From: Eutypa lata | Taxonomy: Eukaryota > Ascomycota > Sordariomycetes > Xylariales > Diatrypaceae | Assembly: GCA_022661535.1 (NCBI GenBank) | Contig: JAKULF010000007.1 | Coordinates: 2,480,001-2,544,000, forward strand | DNA length: 64,000 bases | Direction of reading: 5' to 3' | Part shown: positions 25,952 through 37,313 of the stretch, piece by piece | How positions within the stretch are numbered: position 1 is the first letter of the stretch | How the letters are laid out: each line of letters begins with the position of its first letter | Notes under the pieces: generated by a model | The model's input: the letters and a program-made list of their open reading frames with translations, nothing else | What the model was told of the DNA's origin: nothing | The model's database searches: none | Made by a program: the position numbers and the translations under genes

Positions 25952-26499
25952 AGGAGAAGGGGGAAAGGGAAAAAGAGGAAGGAGATAGAATAGTAGATAT
26001 GGCAGTGTATTATACTTTGCAGACGTGCTATATTGATATTGGGCGGGCTATGTTTACTGGAGCCAAATCACTACGGTAGTCAACCATACGCACGTACGCA
26101 TGGTTCCGGGACAGGGTTGGACACTATCTGGAGACAATGCCATATATGCACTTAGTAGAATATGCATTTGGTAGATTGTAGGCCTCAAAATCGAAGGTCT
26201 TTCCTAATCTGGAATGGGATTGCTCTGCCTATATGGGCGGCTGCATATGATGCGAATGATTGGATCTACACTGATCCGTGCCCTTGCCCATCCGTCGTCA
26301 ATTCCCGGAGAGACGAGTTTCGAGACTATCAGGCATCGCCATAAGATGTACAGCTATAAGTGTATAAAGGCAGCGATGAGGACCTACTCCACCCTATCTA
26401 TTCACAAACTCAGTACAGATTCAGACAACTCTCACATCGAGGAAACTCCTTCCCCATAAACAAAGCAATCTCTTCTCATCCTTGAATTCCCAAATCAAC
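25952..26499. other. Divergent promoter region
   Basis: This is 0.55 kb between the C2H2 gene start (minus) and the small gene start (plus). A polypurine run at about 25,951-25,990 on the plus strand lies immediately upstream of the C2H2 start, as a pyrimidine-rich leader on its coding strand. No genes. Confidence 0.5.
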
Positions 26500-26986
26500 A
26501 TGACCTCCTTGTTTTGTTGCGATGCCGCCCAGCCGTACCGGCCTCAGTACTTGAACCATGAGCCTAAATTCAACACCTTCACGACTTGGGCTACCTATCC
26601 AAAAACTCCCTCCCCCAGTGGAAACAAGGTAGACTTGGATGAGTTAAAACCAGCCTATGTTGTTCAACTGGTTCGGCAGGTCAACTATGGCCCACTAGAG
26701 AGCAAGCGATACTTCGCCAAGGTCGAGGGACAGGACGAGGCATTCGTCGAAGTCACCGAGGATGATCTAATCCAGGCAAACTTCCAGAAGCTCAATTCGT
26801 GAGTCTTCGAATCCATGTTAATACCAATTGTCACACTAACACGTAACTAGCTACAAAAACTTCAAATGTGATGGGCACAACAAGTTCTTCGAGTTGAACC
26901 TGTACCAGAAGGACCCGATCAACAAGCATCACTGGCGTGCTAACCTCGCCCGTCCTGCAAGCTCGATTGATATTGGCAGTAAATAG
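26500..26986 (+). CDS. Small protein of unknown function, two exons
   Basis: Exons 26500-26798 and 26851-26986 give 144 residues. The 52-nt intron has a GTGAGT donor, a CTAAC branch site and an ACTAG acceptor, and the join preserves the frame through to a stop. The first ATG in frame was chosen. There is no signal peptide or membrane segment. The N-terminus has a double cysteine (LFCCDAAQPY), and the middle is acidic (GQDEAFVEVTEDD). The C-terminus is basic with a HKHHWRANLARP-like stretch. I do not recognise the family. The well-formed intron and even composition suggest a real gene. Confidence 0.7.
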
Positions 26987-27713
26987 TTTCGGCATAGGCC
27001 GTATTAGTTCCTAAACCCAGAAGGATGGCTTGGAGACGTAGGGAGTGATATATGTAACTAGGAATGATCAGTCCCATTCCGGCATAGAAATTGAATGCTC
27101 ATAGAGGTTTCAAAAATACTACCAAGCTATGTAGAACCATAGTGTGTTCCTTGCAGTGCTGATTAATTCTAATACTCTATTCTACATCGTGTCTGATGCC
27201 TTCTAGACCTGCCTGCCTCTTCGATGCACTAGGGACCATCGAAATTCCTAGCACAAATCCCTCCACTTACATGTGCAACAACTGACTCTAAGCGTGGCAG
27301 TATTGCGCGGGTAAATCAATGGTGTCAGATACCGATCTCATTCTACGGGGTAAATAATGTTTGTATCGTAACCTCACTTCAAGTCAGTTTCATGCTACAT
27401 CTGACCCGTGTAATCCAGTAGCTTATAGTAATACCCCTGTCAAGTTCCAAGGTTGTATTTATCGGGATACCTACGTAGCATGTAGATAAGGGGTCGCAAT
27501 ATTATAGATTCGACGGTTTCTATTGGATAGTTATATGCAAGGAGGAAAAAGCAAAGACGCGGAGACACTCGTAGATACCTACCGTGTAGAGTTCGAGGCA
27601 AAACATATTTCATTATAAACCCACTTCTTCTTCCTGACAGACAATTCTCATAAGCGAACGATTGGCGACTTACCTAAGACGGATTATTTCTACTCTTTTG
27701 AAGCACATTCAAA
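26987..27713. other. Intergenic region, nothing recognised
   Basis: This is 0.73 kb with stops in every frame and no motif, repeat or RNA gene seen. Confidence 0.5.
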
Positions 27714-28466
27714 ATGCGCACCGTATTCCGTTGTATTACGGGCCCCGCAAACCCCACAGTCCGCGGCCGGCGTTCATTCTTCAACCCCACAACTCCGACA
27801 CCCCACCCGACACGCCGTCTCCCCTGCTTTCGGGTTCCACCTTCTCGGGGAGGTTGTAAACCACCTGCCGCCAGAACCCCCGCAATGCTATCCGCCAGCA
27901 TTGCCGCTAGTACACTGGCATTGGCCCTCGTAAACCCACTAGAGAGTGATGTACCGCTATCAACCGACGAGAAAGCCCGTATAAGATCCGATATGGTTGA
28001 CGCACCGCACCAAGACATAGCTCTTGGCCGCCACGCCTATTTCGAGCTGCAGAGGAAACGTCTAGAGCACCACTTTGAAGGCGAGGTTGTCGACACGGAG
28101 AGATCCCTTGGCGACGTTTTCTTCTTGCCGGGCCACTACGTTGCCAAAGCGGATATTCACGTCTTCACCGTCGTGCCAACCGACGAGAACAAGATACCCG
28201 TTGTCGCGGTCGTAGCATACCACTACATCAATTACCCATTCCTGAGTGGCGCCACATCACCACTCGGACTCCATACCGGAATTGTAGCTAAAATAGATAT
28301 GATTCTTCTGAAAACCCTTATACATATCGATGGGTGGAGGGATCCGAGGTTTGCTCGATGCTTGATTTTCATAAAATTCACAGACTTGCACGGTTTCCAT
28401 CATTCTGACAGAGGATCTGGGGCGGTAGAAGATGTGACAGTAGGTCCAACTCAGTGGTGGCTTTAA
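27714..28466 (+). CDS. Hypothetical protein with Arg/Pro-rich N-terminus
   Basis: A single 250-codon frame opens with an ATG. Residues 1-55 are rich in Arg, Pro and Thr and could be a mitochondrial-type leader. An alternative start at Met58 (MLSASIAASTLALALV) would give a short hydrophobic N-terminus. The middle (about 85-190) reads like a folded alpha/beta protein, with HFEGEVVDTERSLGDVFFLPGHYV and VVPTDENKIPVVAVVAYHY. The last 60 residues are less convincing and may be read-through past a missed splice site. No homologous family recognised. Confidence 0.5.
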   Translation: MRTVFRCITGPANPTVRGRRSFFNPTTPTPHPTRRLPCFRVPPSRGGCKPPAARTPAMLSASIAASTLALALVNPLESDVPLSTDEKARIRSDMVDAPHQDIALGRHAYFELQRKRLEHHFEGEVVDTERSLGDVFFLPGHYVAKADIHVFTVVPTDENKIPVVAVVAYHYINYPFLSGATSPLGLHTGIVAKIDMILLKTLIHIDGWRDPRFARCLIFIKFTDLHGFHHSDRGSGAVEDVTVGPTQWWL

Positions 28467-29119
28467 TGGTATGACGCTAAGTTGAAGTGAAGGTCGTTGG
28501 TGCCCGTTAGGTTAATGTGTAGGGGGGAGGGGACGGGTTGGACTTCCAATGATTAGGAAGCTTTAGGGCATAAAATCTATATTCGGGAAAGAATTCAGGT
28601 AGCATAGGATTCTTAACGAGCCGGGAAAATCTGGTAGTTGTATATTTCAGAACCCGAATGTCCTCTCTTCCGAGACGAAGGAAAACAGGTATGATTGGTT
28701 TCCTTCAATTACATGTTTCACCTCTATCATCTTAGTGAATATCATATTGGTTAGGTCTAATACATGGAAAAAGATACTCAGCTATTAAATGATAAGTCCA
28801 CTGGGCATCCAGTTGTCCATGTTGTGGTCTTTGGCTGCTCCTTGAACTTGACGGCAGGCTAGGCGAATGGTAGAACGTTCGGCAGGTGTGATTTTACTTT
28901 GGAATCAAAAGGTTTATATCGAAGTTCGCTATTTGACACATGTATGGGTGGGAAAGAGCAATAATAAACGTAAATACCTTGAGAATGATATTTATAATTC
29001 CTACGCACTTGTAGTCCTACAGCTGTCTTTCCTCGTAGCTTGGAAATTTCTCCACCTTGTTATTCTTCGCGTTTGCTCCACCACTTTGGTTACATATTGC
29101 CACGAAGATTTCTTCGTCA
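28467..29119. other. Intergenic region between convergent genes
   Basis: This is 0.65 kb. A frame of 93 codons at 28,867-29,148 (plus) overlaps the neighbouring gene's end and has no motif. Nothing else was recognised. Confidence 0.5.
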
Positions 29120-30559
29120 CTAATTTGTATCATCTTCGGGATAGCTAGAAACGTGGCGGTGCATAATCTCACCACCGTCTTCCTCCTTCACCACCAGAGA
29201 CCATAAAGACCTCAGATCCACCGAAAATCCCCACTTACCCCTTCCATAATCATAGAATTTAAGCCAATTCTTTTGTCCATCGGGACAATTGCCTCCGAAG
29301 TCGAGCTCGAACCAGTCTCCTCCAAGTTTGAAGCTGCGCAAGTCCTTCATGCATAGCAATGCTTCGGCCACAGCCACCATCAGAGGGTCGAACTCCTTCG
29401 GATCGGCAGAGTCTCGCCAGGGGTTTTTGGGCACCTCTCCGTTTTCTAGACGACGTAAGCGGTTGGGGTTCCCGTACGAGTTGAACCGAGCACGCCAAAA
29501 ACGTGTACTAGAACCGGTGGTGTACCAGCCCCCTTTCGGCGTCAGACCGCTCATGTTGATTTCCACTGTCTCGATCTTCGGCCACATTACACTACTCTCA
29601 GGACGAGTGAATAGATCTGGAGACACAACGAATCCATCCATTAACTGAAGTTTCCGTAGAGGGGCAGTTTGGCAGATCTTGTTGATTGCAAGGCACAGCT
29701 GGTCAACTTCGATGATTTCACCGGGGCCTGGCAAGAAGTCATGGTCCAAAATTATGCCATGTGGATAAGCCAAAGTGAGTTCAGTGAGGTGTAAGAAAGG
29801 GGTTCCGGCGAGGGATGAACCAAGATCTATTGGCCATTATTAATTAGCGGGGCGTTTTACCATGGGATTCTTAAAGGGACACGTACCTAATCGTTCTTGC
29901 GCTTTCTCCTCCTTATACCGGTTGTCTGACTGGCTCAGGTTGGAATCAATCGTCCTAATATTCGGCATGTATTTCCAAATCTTTCCAATGGAAGCTGGGT
30001 GGATGCCGCGCCCCGTGTATTCGCCGAATTGCGTTATACATCGCACGGGTCGAAGGTTGTTGAAGTGTCTATCTACGTTGACAAATCGTAGTAGGTGGCC
30101 ATTAGTGCGCTTCTCGGTCCAATCACCAAATCTTTCCCAGCTCCAGTGATGACAATCCGTAGGAGAGTAAACTTCAATCCGAAGAGAAATATCTCCCTTT
30201 TTCCAAGTGCTCATGATCCGGAGGAAAGAAGAGATGGCCCATGTCAAATGCTTGTTGTTTTCTTGCAGTTCCTTATCCGTTTCGCTTCGATGGCGTCTTG
30301 CAAGAGGATATGGCCAGAGCTCAACACATAGGGTGATATCCTTGACAAGATCTCGCCGATGTACCGCGTTGCTTCGACGCGAGCGATCCAGAAATGCGTG
30401 CTTGAATATCTCTAGTTTTCGACTGCTGACCGTAACGTTGACGAATGTGCGACTTTCCACCACTTTCTTCCAAACGGGTGAGATGAAGGCAGTAGATGCG
30501 ATGGGACCATCCATATCATCCAGGATCTGGTCGATGATTTCTATAGGAAAGGCTTCCAT
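29120..30559 (-). CDS. F-box-like protein of unknown target
   Basis: Exons 30559-29887 and 29826-29120 give about 459 residues. The 60-nt intron has a GTACGT donor and an AATAG acceptor, and phase 1 is preserved. The N-terminal 45 residues, starting FPIEIIDQILDDMDG and running through SPVWKKVVESRTF, match the F-box pattern of fungal leucine-rich F-box-like proteins. The rest has amphipathic repeats such as LTELTLAYPHGIIL and LCLAINKICQTAPLRKLQLMDG, typical of degenerate LRR substrate-binding regions. Expected role: substrate adaptor of an SCF ubiquitin ligase through Skp1. The F-box assignment rests on pattern only; the family is highly expanded and fast-evolving in filamentous fungi, so the target cannot be named. 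Confidence 0.78.
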
Positions 30560-32073
30560 GTTGATTCATATGAAAGAGTCTGTAATGATGGTCAAGTGGG
30601 AGTCAATCTGTTCCTAGTATTTTGGGAGTGCTGGAAAAAGAAGGAATGAGTAAGACGGGTTCTTGTATTTATAAGTGAAGGAAGGAGATATGCTGGTGCT
30701 ATTTGGTAATTCGAAAAGATGAAAAAGATAGGGCTATAAGGGTTTAAGGGCGGCAGATATTGGGTTGTTTGTAGAAATTAAGGTGGACCATAACGATAGT
30801 GAATAATAGGAACGGCACAATAGGGGCATGGTAGCATTGAAGTGAATTACCACTAGACCACACAACAATACGGCAGCCACAGAGCAGGTGGTATAATAAG
30901 AACATAATAAGAGAGTTAATATAGTACTGTTAACTACTTCTACGTCTAATGATAGTGAATGTACTTGAGAATGCTAGCTTCTATATATTCATTATCTCAT
31001 TGTTAGCAGGTGGGGAAATACTATGGTGGCCTAAGTGATGATTGCTATAGGGTGTGGACACCTTAGTGATAAAGTGAATGCCCAATGGCTCCATGGTTAC
31101 ACGTATTGTGTGTAGGTGAATATTGTACAGTCACTTGCAAGTTGCAACCTACATTCCTACAGACAGACACCAAGAGAACCCAGATTATTAGAAATCATAA
31201 ACAGTAATATTAGCACTGGTCATTGCATTACTGAATCTAACACTTATCTTGTACCTATAGGCCCCTTTTATGGGCATCGAGACTAAAGAGAAAGGTAGTG
31301 TTTTAGGGGATTCACAACTTTAGGAGATTACTCAATGGAACGAAAATGCTTCACTGCGCTAGGAAATCATGCTAGTTAAGTCCGAAGAAACATTTGTTAC
31401 CAACAGTTTCCGCTGTTTGGCCTGTTTACTTGAGAAATTCTATTTGCGTAGTGAATAATCCACGCGGCTAAAGTTGATTATTCACTGTGCAAACAATGAC
31501 TTTCCTTACTATCTAGGGGCTAGTGTGTGGCCAAGTGTTCAATCAAAGTCTCTAGACAGTTCCTCCATGCTAACTTGACAATAGTAGTTTAGATGCTAGA
31601 CTATAAAGTGGTCTGCCTTGACTTTTAGAGTGGCCATCTGTACGGAAATAAAGCTTTGATGAAATGGAACGTCAGATGCTACAGAAATCCCCTGTTCGGA
31701 CTTTCTTTTTTCGCGTAGCATCCGACATACTGGGCATTCGCAGTTTCTTTCATTTCCGCTATCAAGACATAAGGGCATGTAGTAATTGCTAGAGTACGTT
31801 TAGGAACACGCCACCAACACCGGAATGATAAGGTCAAACCTGGTTTGCCTTTTTATTATTTTCATTCTTCGCTATACTACTTTACAGATATAATTTGCCA
31901 CGATCAAAGATGGCAATCCTGCCAATCTAGTGTTGTTGGTTATGAAAATAAAAAAAGCACCAAACCGAAGGAAGATGATGCTAATAATTATATGCTAGAA
32001 TACAAGGGTTTATAAGACAAGCTACATACAATGCCACCACCCGTAACAGCCTTTTCCGAGCAGTCCATCATCC
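30560..32073. other. Intergenic region with one small ORF
   Basis: This is 1.5 kb with no substantial gene. One ATG-started 60-codon frame (31,596-31,778, minus) contains a CECPVC cysteine pair in a short basic peptide. It could be a fragment of a larger zinc-binding protein or chance. No RNA gene or repeat was recognised. Confidence 0.45.
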
Positions 32074-33360
32074 TTAACCTTTGTATCCCAAAGACTTCAA
32101 GATATCACGTACACCGGCAAACCCAAACTCCTTCAATGTTTCCTCCCAAAGTTTGTCGGTTATCTTCTTCCCCTCAGGTGTGTACATAAACGGATGGACT
32201 CTATACGCCAGTAAGTAAACCAATCAAGGCAGAGGCAGAGGAACTTACTGATAGGTTTCCCAATTCATCAAAAAGGCGCCATGGGACTTCTCGTCTACCA
32301 CAGCGGCCGCGTGGACATACATCCACGCACCCTGCTCAGGAGTCCTCCCTCCCATCATACCCATAATAGTCAATGCGACTTTTTCTATACCCATCTTTGC
32401 GTGGCGGAATACTAAACAAGTCGGGTTAGCAAGTACTCGAACCAACAAGCTATCAATGACCTCTTCGAAGCTAAATATGTAGAAGAAGGGCCATAGACGT
32501 AAAAGGCGAAAACCCTATGAAAGGCAATGACAAGAGGCAAAAGAGCAGCTTGGACAGATCTTACAGTTAGACCCTGTGACAAGCCCCGGCTCAAGGGCAT
32601 TAACAGTCACAGCATTTCCCTCATCATCGACTAGCGGCTGCTCGCCTAGCTTTGCTAGAAGCATCAGCACCAGTGTTTTGCTAACACCGTACCGCTCAAA
32701 ACCACCCGTGGCATCCCACTGCTTCCGATCATCGAAAGTTGGGAGCAGTGGGTCTTCGTTCCGGTTCGCAAAGGCTGTGGTGAGGCCGGTGGACGAGGCC
32801 ACTATGGTGAGACGTCCCGGTTTCTGCGTCCGCTTGGCCTTCAACACGGGCAGCAACAAGAAGGCGAGAAGCGCAGTGGATAGGTAGTTTGTCTGCATCA
32901 TCACTTCGTGTCCCGTGGATTCGTTGAGCTCGAACTCCGCCTGCGCAACCCCGGCGCTGAGGATGGCTATATCTAGGCCGCGGCCGCTGGCAGAGTCTTT
33001 CAAAGGATGCAGGTCCATCTGGCAGCGCTTCACAAGTCGTTGTATCGAGTCGTACGACAGCATGTCTAACTCCCAGACCAGGATCTCGGCTCCGGAGGCC
33101 TCGTACTTGGCCCGGAGGCGCGCGGCGGCCTGCTGGCCCTTGTCGACGCTCCGACAGGCAATCACGAGACGGGAGAGCCCGTGCTGCAGAAGCACCTTGG
33201 CTGTTGCTAGTCCGAGCCCGCTGTTGGCTCCTGTGATAAGGGCCGTTTGTCCTTTGAGGGATAGGTCCGCTGGTGGTGGCCGGTTCTTCATGAGTAAGTG
33301 GGACTTGACCCAAAGGCTGAACTGGGTAAAAGTAGGGGGTGGTAATGACATTGACGCCAT
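32074..33360 (-). CDS. Short-chain dehydrogenase/reductase (retinol-dehydrogenase-like, fungal accessory type)
   Basis: Exons 33360-32565, 32411-32249 and 32200-32074 give 361 residues. Introns of 153 and 48 nt have GTAAGA and GTAAGT donors. The classical SDR features are present: cofactor loop TGANSGLG (about residues 45-52), ILSAG in place of the usual NNAG, catalytic Ser in IVASSTG, and YGVSK catalytic Tyr/Lys. The C-terminus, reached only through both splices, carries VHPFMYTPEGKK and ends in KSLGYKG. Expected role: NAD(P)H-dependent oxidation or reduction of a hydrophobic alcohol or ketone; the substrate is unknown. The start at 33,360 is the first in-frame ATG. It is divergent from a transcription-factor-like gene 767 bp away, which could be its regulator. 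Confidence 0.9.
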
Positions 33361-34127
33361 GGTTTTTGATTCCTTAATCAGGGCTTTTGGTGGCTTTGGC
33401 GTAGGGTCGTTCACTCTTTGAGTTGCAATGTATAGCAAGTTCTTCAGATTTAGTTCAAAGTATTAGATTAGGGGAAACCTCCAAACACTTCACTGCAGTT
33501 ATCTGAAGCCGGAGATTTGTTGGAAATATTGTGCTCATTATCTATTTGTGTTTCGCAACTATACCTAGGCTTCTCTTGATTATTTATACTTCTATCTGAC
33601 TCCACCGACTGCAATTATTAATAGACGTGTCTGCATTTTTCGACGTATTTGAGGGCTTAGGCGGGTGAGTAGTTAAGCCGTTTCCCGGTTATGGAAGTCT
33701 CATGTTTAAGTATCGATCAACGCATCGTCTACCTAGTAGGTACTTGACTCTAGTCGGATTGGCTCGGAGTTTAGCGGTCCTCCTATAATCCTTGGCAGTT
33801 AAAGAGCCAGATTATTGTCCCTATTAGGCAACGACCTTTCATCGAGGTCCACTCCATGGGGCGTCAGCTTAGATGGGTCTCCGCCTCACCATCCATCGAA
33901 ATCGACAACATCCTTTAACATGGTCACATCGATCTACCGACCTACCAAACTCCTGGCCGAACCCGAAAACGGAATATGATATGGTCTACCATTTTCAGCT
34001 GCATTGTTGAAGCTTTACCTATTCAGCCGTTCCTGACGACCCACAACATTACGACCTGCTGTGACAGTGGGTGTCTAATCTGATCTGATTAGCTGAATCC
34101 TCAGCTGCGACCCTGTCACATGGCAAG
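33361..34127. promoter_or_regulatory. Shared divergent promoter region of SDR and TF-like genes
   Basis: This 767-bp gap separates the SDR start (minus) from the TF-like start (plus), with no open frame of note. A bidirectional control region is an inference from gene arrangement. Near 34,076-34,092, TCTGATCTGATTAG gives two adjacent CTGAT repeats, but no known site can be assigned. Confidence 0.4.
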
Positions 34128-35856
34128 ATGTCAGATCAGTTTTCATTCGTAGCAGCAGACCCTGGTAGCGGCAGGACGAGATCTACGGATAGGAGATTGA
34201 TCCGTAGCCACTGCATGCAGGGGAAAAACAAGCGGGAAAACTCACGACGGTCCCTTCGCACTGCTCGACAGGCCATACAGTCGAGGGCTGCTGACGCCCC
34301 CTTAGTGGCCAATGAACCTGAGTCGTCCGATTCGCCCGATTCTGGGCAAATAGTCAAACTGAATGGGGTTTCCATGAGACTAGACGCAAGCGAAGCGTCT
34401 GCAGGTGCTCTATCGCCCTTGCTATACCTATTCCGCCCTCCAGATAGGACATTCGAGGAGCTAGCAGGGAAGATAAATGTCTCACCTACAGAGCTCCTTT
34501 CTAACTGTTAGTAGATTTTTTCTCCTTCCTTTTTCCTTTCCCTTTTCCTTTTCGGAGGGGAGGGGGGAGAAGGGGGATGGTTGTCATAGACGCTATGCCC
34601 ATGGTGATCACGTATTGATGCTAACGATGTGATCTCACTCACAGTCGCCACGTTTAATAATATCAAACGAGCCATGTATCTCGCATACACGTTTGTGGAC
34701 TACGAGACTATGGATCAGAGGACGTCCGAGTGGATCTTGCACAGTCTCACTTTTGCGCACGCCATTATGACGATCAGTTCGGCCTTCAAATATCCCTATT
34801 CCAGAGCCTCGTTCCGGTCCACGAACTTCCACCTCCATCGCACTATATACCATCTCAACCAGGAGCTGTTAGACACCTGCCTAGAACCGTCTACCATCTA
34901 CATCATCGGAGCCCTGGCAGTAGTTGCCGGCATACAAGGCAATTTCACCGAACTTGGCATGCATCTATCCGGCTTGAAGCAGATTGTACGACTATGCGGC
35001 GGCCGCAGATTTCTCCAATCCATACCAAGCCTTCATTTTGAGCTCGAGCGGTAGGTCGTCTCTACATGTCGAACGTACATAATCGATTGAATCACTGATC
35101 AGGTATAACAGTCTGGACTTGGCCTTCGTCTTAGCTACGGAGGAAGCGCCGCGTTTCCTCGAAGTCGGAACTAGCGCAGCCACCAGGAAGCCTTGTTTCG
35201 AAACCCGCGACCGGCCTGAAAATTGTGAATTCGTAGATTGCATCGTCGATGCGCGACTGGTAGCTGTCTGCCAAGACCTCAAGCATCTCATCGTCATGAT
35301 CGGCGAGCACTTCGCACGGAAGAGCCGCCTACCGCACCATGTCTTTCACTCGGTCATCAGTTCGACCCAGTCGCGCCTCCTGCAGATGAGAGATGGCGTA
35401 AGCTGCATAACGGGCGAGTGTCTCCGTCTCGGGGTTTTAGCTTTCGTTACCATCATCGCGTTCAGGATCCCGTGCGGGAGCGGCCAGTCTCGTGAGGATG
35501 TAGAGGTGAAACCAGGGACCGCGAAGCAGCGACCATACTTGGCCTCGCACCTGCGAGACGCGTGTCAAGCGGTCGAACCCTCGACGCCACACCTAGACAG
35601 GATGCTCTTCTGGGCTCTGACTATCGGCGCTATGGCGGTCTTTGATATCTCCAAGGAGGATTGGCTTGTTGAGAAGTGGGCTTATTTGTCGAACAAATTA
35701 CATCCGAACGTCTTTCTATGGGAGCATGCGAGAGAAGATCTCGATAGCATCCTTTGGATCCGCTGCGTTCATGATGAATGGGGCCAGAAACTGTTCAAGC
35801 AACTCATGGCAAGATCAAGGCTCGTTAAGAAAGGGGAAGTGAGGCAGATATCGTGA
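34128..35856 (+). CDS. Fungal-specific transcription-factor-like protein lacking a zinc cluster
   Basis: Exons 34128-34506, 34645-35050 and 35103-35856 give 512 residues. The N-terminus contains IRSHCMQGKNKRENSRRS, the basic 'IRSH-M' motif found at the start of many fungal regulator-like proteins that have the Fungal_trans_2/DUF3468-type C-terminal region but no Zn2Cys6 cluster. Residues 120-500 are helical and hydrophobic, as in that domain (FATFNNIKRAMYLAY, GALAVVAGIQGNFTELGMHL, FWALTIGAMAVFDIS). Intron 1 (138 nt) has a GTTAGT donor and contains a pyrimidine tract followed by a purine tract; intron 2 is 52 nt. Expected location is nuclear. Whether it binds DNA itself is unknown. It sits head-to-head with the SDR gene. 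Confidence 0.85.
34512..34578. repeat. Polypyrimidine-polypurine tract within an intron
   Basis: A run of almost only T and C (about 34,512-34,552) is followed directly by a G/A run (about 34,553-34,578) inside intron 1 of the TF-like gene. The C/T-to-G/A switch could fold back on itself in RNA. It is visible directly; any function is unknown. Confidence 0.7.
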
Positions 35857-35880
35857 TAACATCGTATAAACTGCGGGAAA

Positions 35881-35902
35881 ACACACACACACATATATAT
35901 AT
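35881..35902. repeat. AC/AT microsatellite
   Basis: Alternating AC repeats pass directly into AT repeats (acacacacacac then atatatatat), just 3' of the TF-like stop codon. It is a simple sequence repeat of about 22 bp. Confidence 0.9.
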
Positions 35903-36299
35903 AGTTTGAATGGACGCATTTAATTTGACACCGCAATAAATGTGAAGGAGTTTTAAAATCTTGACATGATATGAGACAATTCTCCGGTTTCTTCCCGGGG
36001 TCAAAACCCGGCTCGGGGAGCATAAGTACTTAGCAAAGATCCGGTATCATGTGGGGTTTTTGTGGACTTTATAAGCTACATAGTATGTAGCCCGCAACGG
36101 GCCTCCTTGCCTCTATAGGTCTCTATATGAACTGAATCCGGACACCCGTAGCCAAATTACCTGTATACCTCAACACTCATAATCGACAGCAGCAGCGTCG
36201 CCGGCCCAACAGCCACCACCGCCGCCACCCTGCTATCACTGTTGCTGTCGCTGTCGCCCTTCCCCATCATGACTCTAGAGCGGTTGCCCCCGGGCCCTC

Positions 36300-36560
36300 C
36301 GCAGACAGCCAGAACGTCGACGTCGGTGGGGCCGGCCTAACAGGTCCCCGCAAGCTAGGGCAGAAGACCACAACGTCCGCACTGGTAGGGCCGGCGAAGC
36401 CAGCGTGCAAGTGTGTCGACACCCGGAACCGGGCGAGGGGGAAACGATGTCGTGGACTATTAGCTCAACGGCCCTGGGAGAGCGAAGGCTCAATATCGCA
36501 GATGTTGCGCTGGACGCAGAACTGCTCGGCAATATACTTTACAGTACAGGTATGACTATG
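36300..36560 (+). pseudogene. Possible degenerate FAD/monoamine-oxidase-type fragment
   Basis: One plus-strand frame stays open for about 80 codons with no start codon. It contains VDVGGAGLTG, resembling the dinucleotide-binding GxGxxG of flavin amine oxidases, and downstream VDTRNRARGK, resembling the usual E/D-x-R-x-R-x-GG-K/R at the end of the second beta strand. The spacing between the two is about nine residues longer than expected, where a second copy of a 'gtc..ggtrgggccggc' phrase occurs, as if by local duplication. G+C is higher than in the flanks. This is pattern matching by eye and could be coincidence. Confidence 0.3.
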
Positions 36561-37313
36561 GGGCCAAAGCCGCGGGTACCTTGATCGAAGAGATAGGGGG
36601 TTTCGAAGCGACGTACATGGCGGTAGACCGCATCAACTTTCATGGGGGCAATCATACTGGATGTGATTTTCTGTAAACTATAAGGTGATAGAAGACATTA
36701 TATATAGTACATAAGTAGTTAGGGTGTGATGGTGCAACACTTCAGTCTTATCTATGAAGTGTAACACACACATAATATATATGTAGGTAGGTATGTATGC
36801 ACTCGTATTGTACATGCCGCCGTCCCTCCGAACCCCAGCTAGAACGAACGGGCACACTAGTAAAGCTACTCTTTACAGAAGAGGAATTAAGAATATGGAG
36901 CAAGCCTCAGCCTATGCCAAAGACTAATATAGACGGGGATAATAAGAAGTAGAAAAGGAAACAGGATTAGCCAACAAAAATAGCACGAACAGCTTCTTCA
37001 ACTTTGGTGCCTGTAAAAGGCCGGGGTATCATCTCTCTTCTTACACACTTTTGCTCTCTGCAATCTCAAAAAATCAATGCCCGATATTCTATAATGATGA
37101 CACCCAGGTAAAATCAAAACCCCCATAGTCTGTCTTGTCACACCAGTCTAACGCCGTCCCACATGCGTGTTTTCTGGAACCTAATGATAACCAGTTGCAA
37201 AAAAGGTAAAAGAAAAAAAGAAAAGAAATCGGCGACTGCCTCGGAGATGTCATCTCGTTAGGTTGACTTTCGAGTACGACCAATCAGTGACGTGGACTAG
37301 TATTCGACCTGAG

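Larger units (their letters stand above)
35857..37313. other. Intergenic region with microsatellite and possible gene relic
   Basis: This is 1.46 kb between the TF-like gene and the coiled-coil gene, which converge. It holds an AC/AT microsatellite at 35,881-35,902, a possible FAD-enzyme relic around 36,300-36,560, and a second ACAC/ATAT plus GTAGGTAGG stretch at about 36,765-36,790. No intact gene. Confidence 0.5.

Noticed and set aside
36275..36532. 85-codon minus-strand frame with Ser/Arg runs
   Set aside because: The opposite strand fits an FAD-enzyme fragment better, and this frame has no motif.
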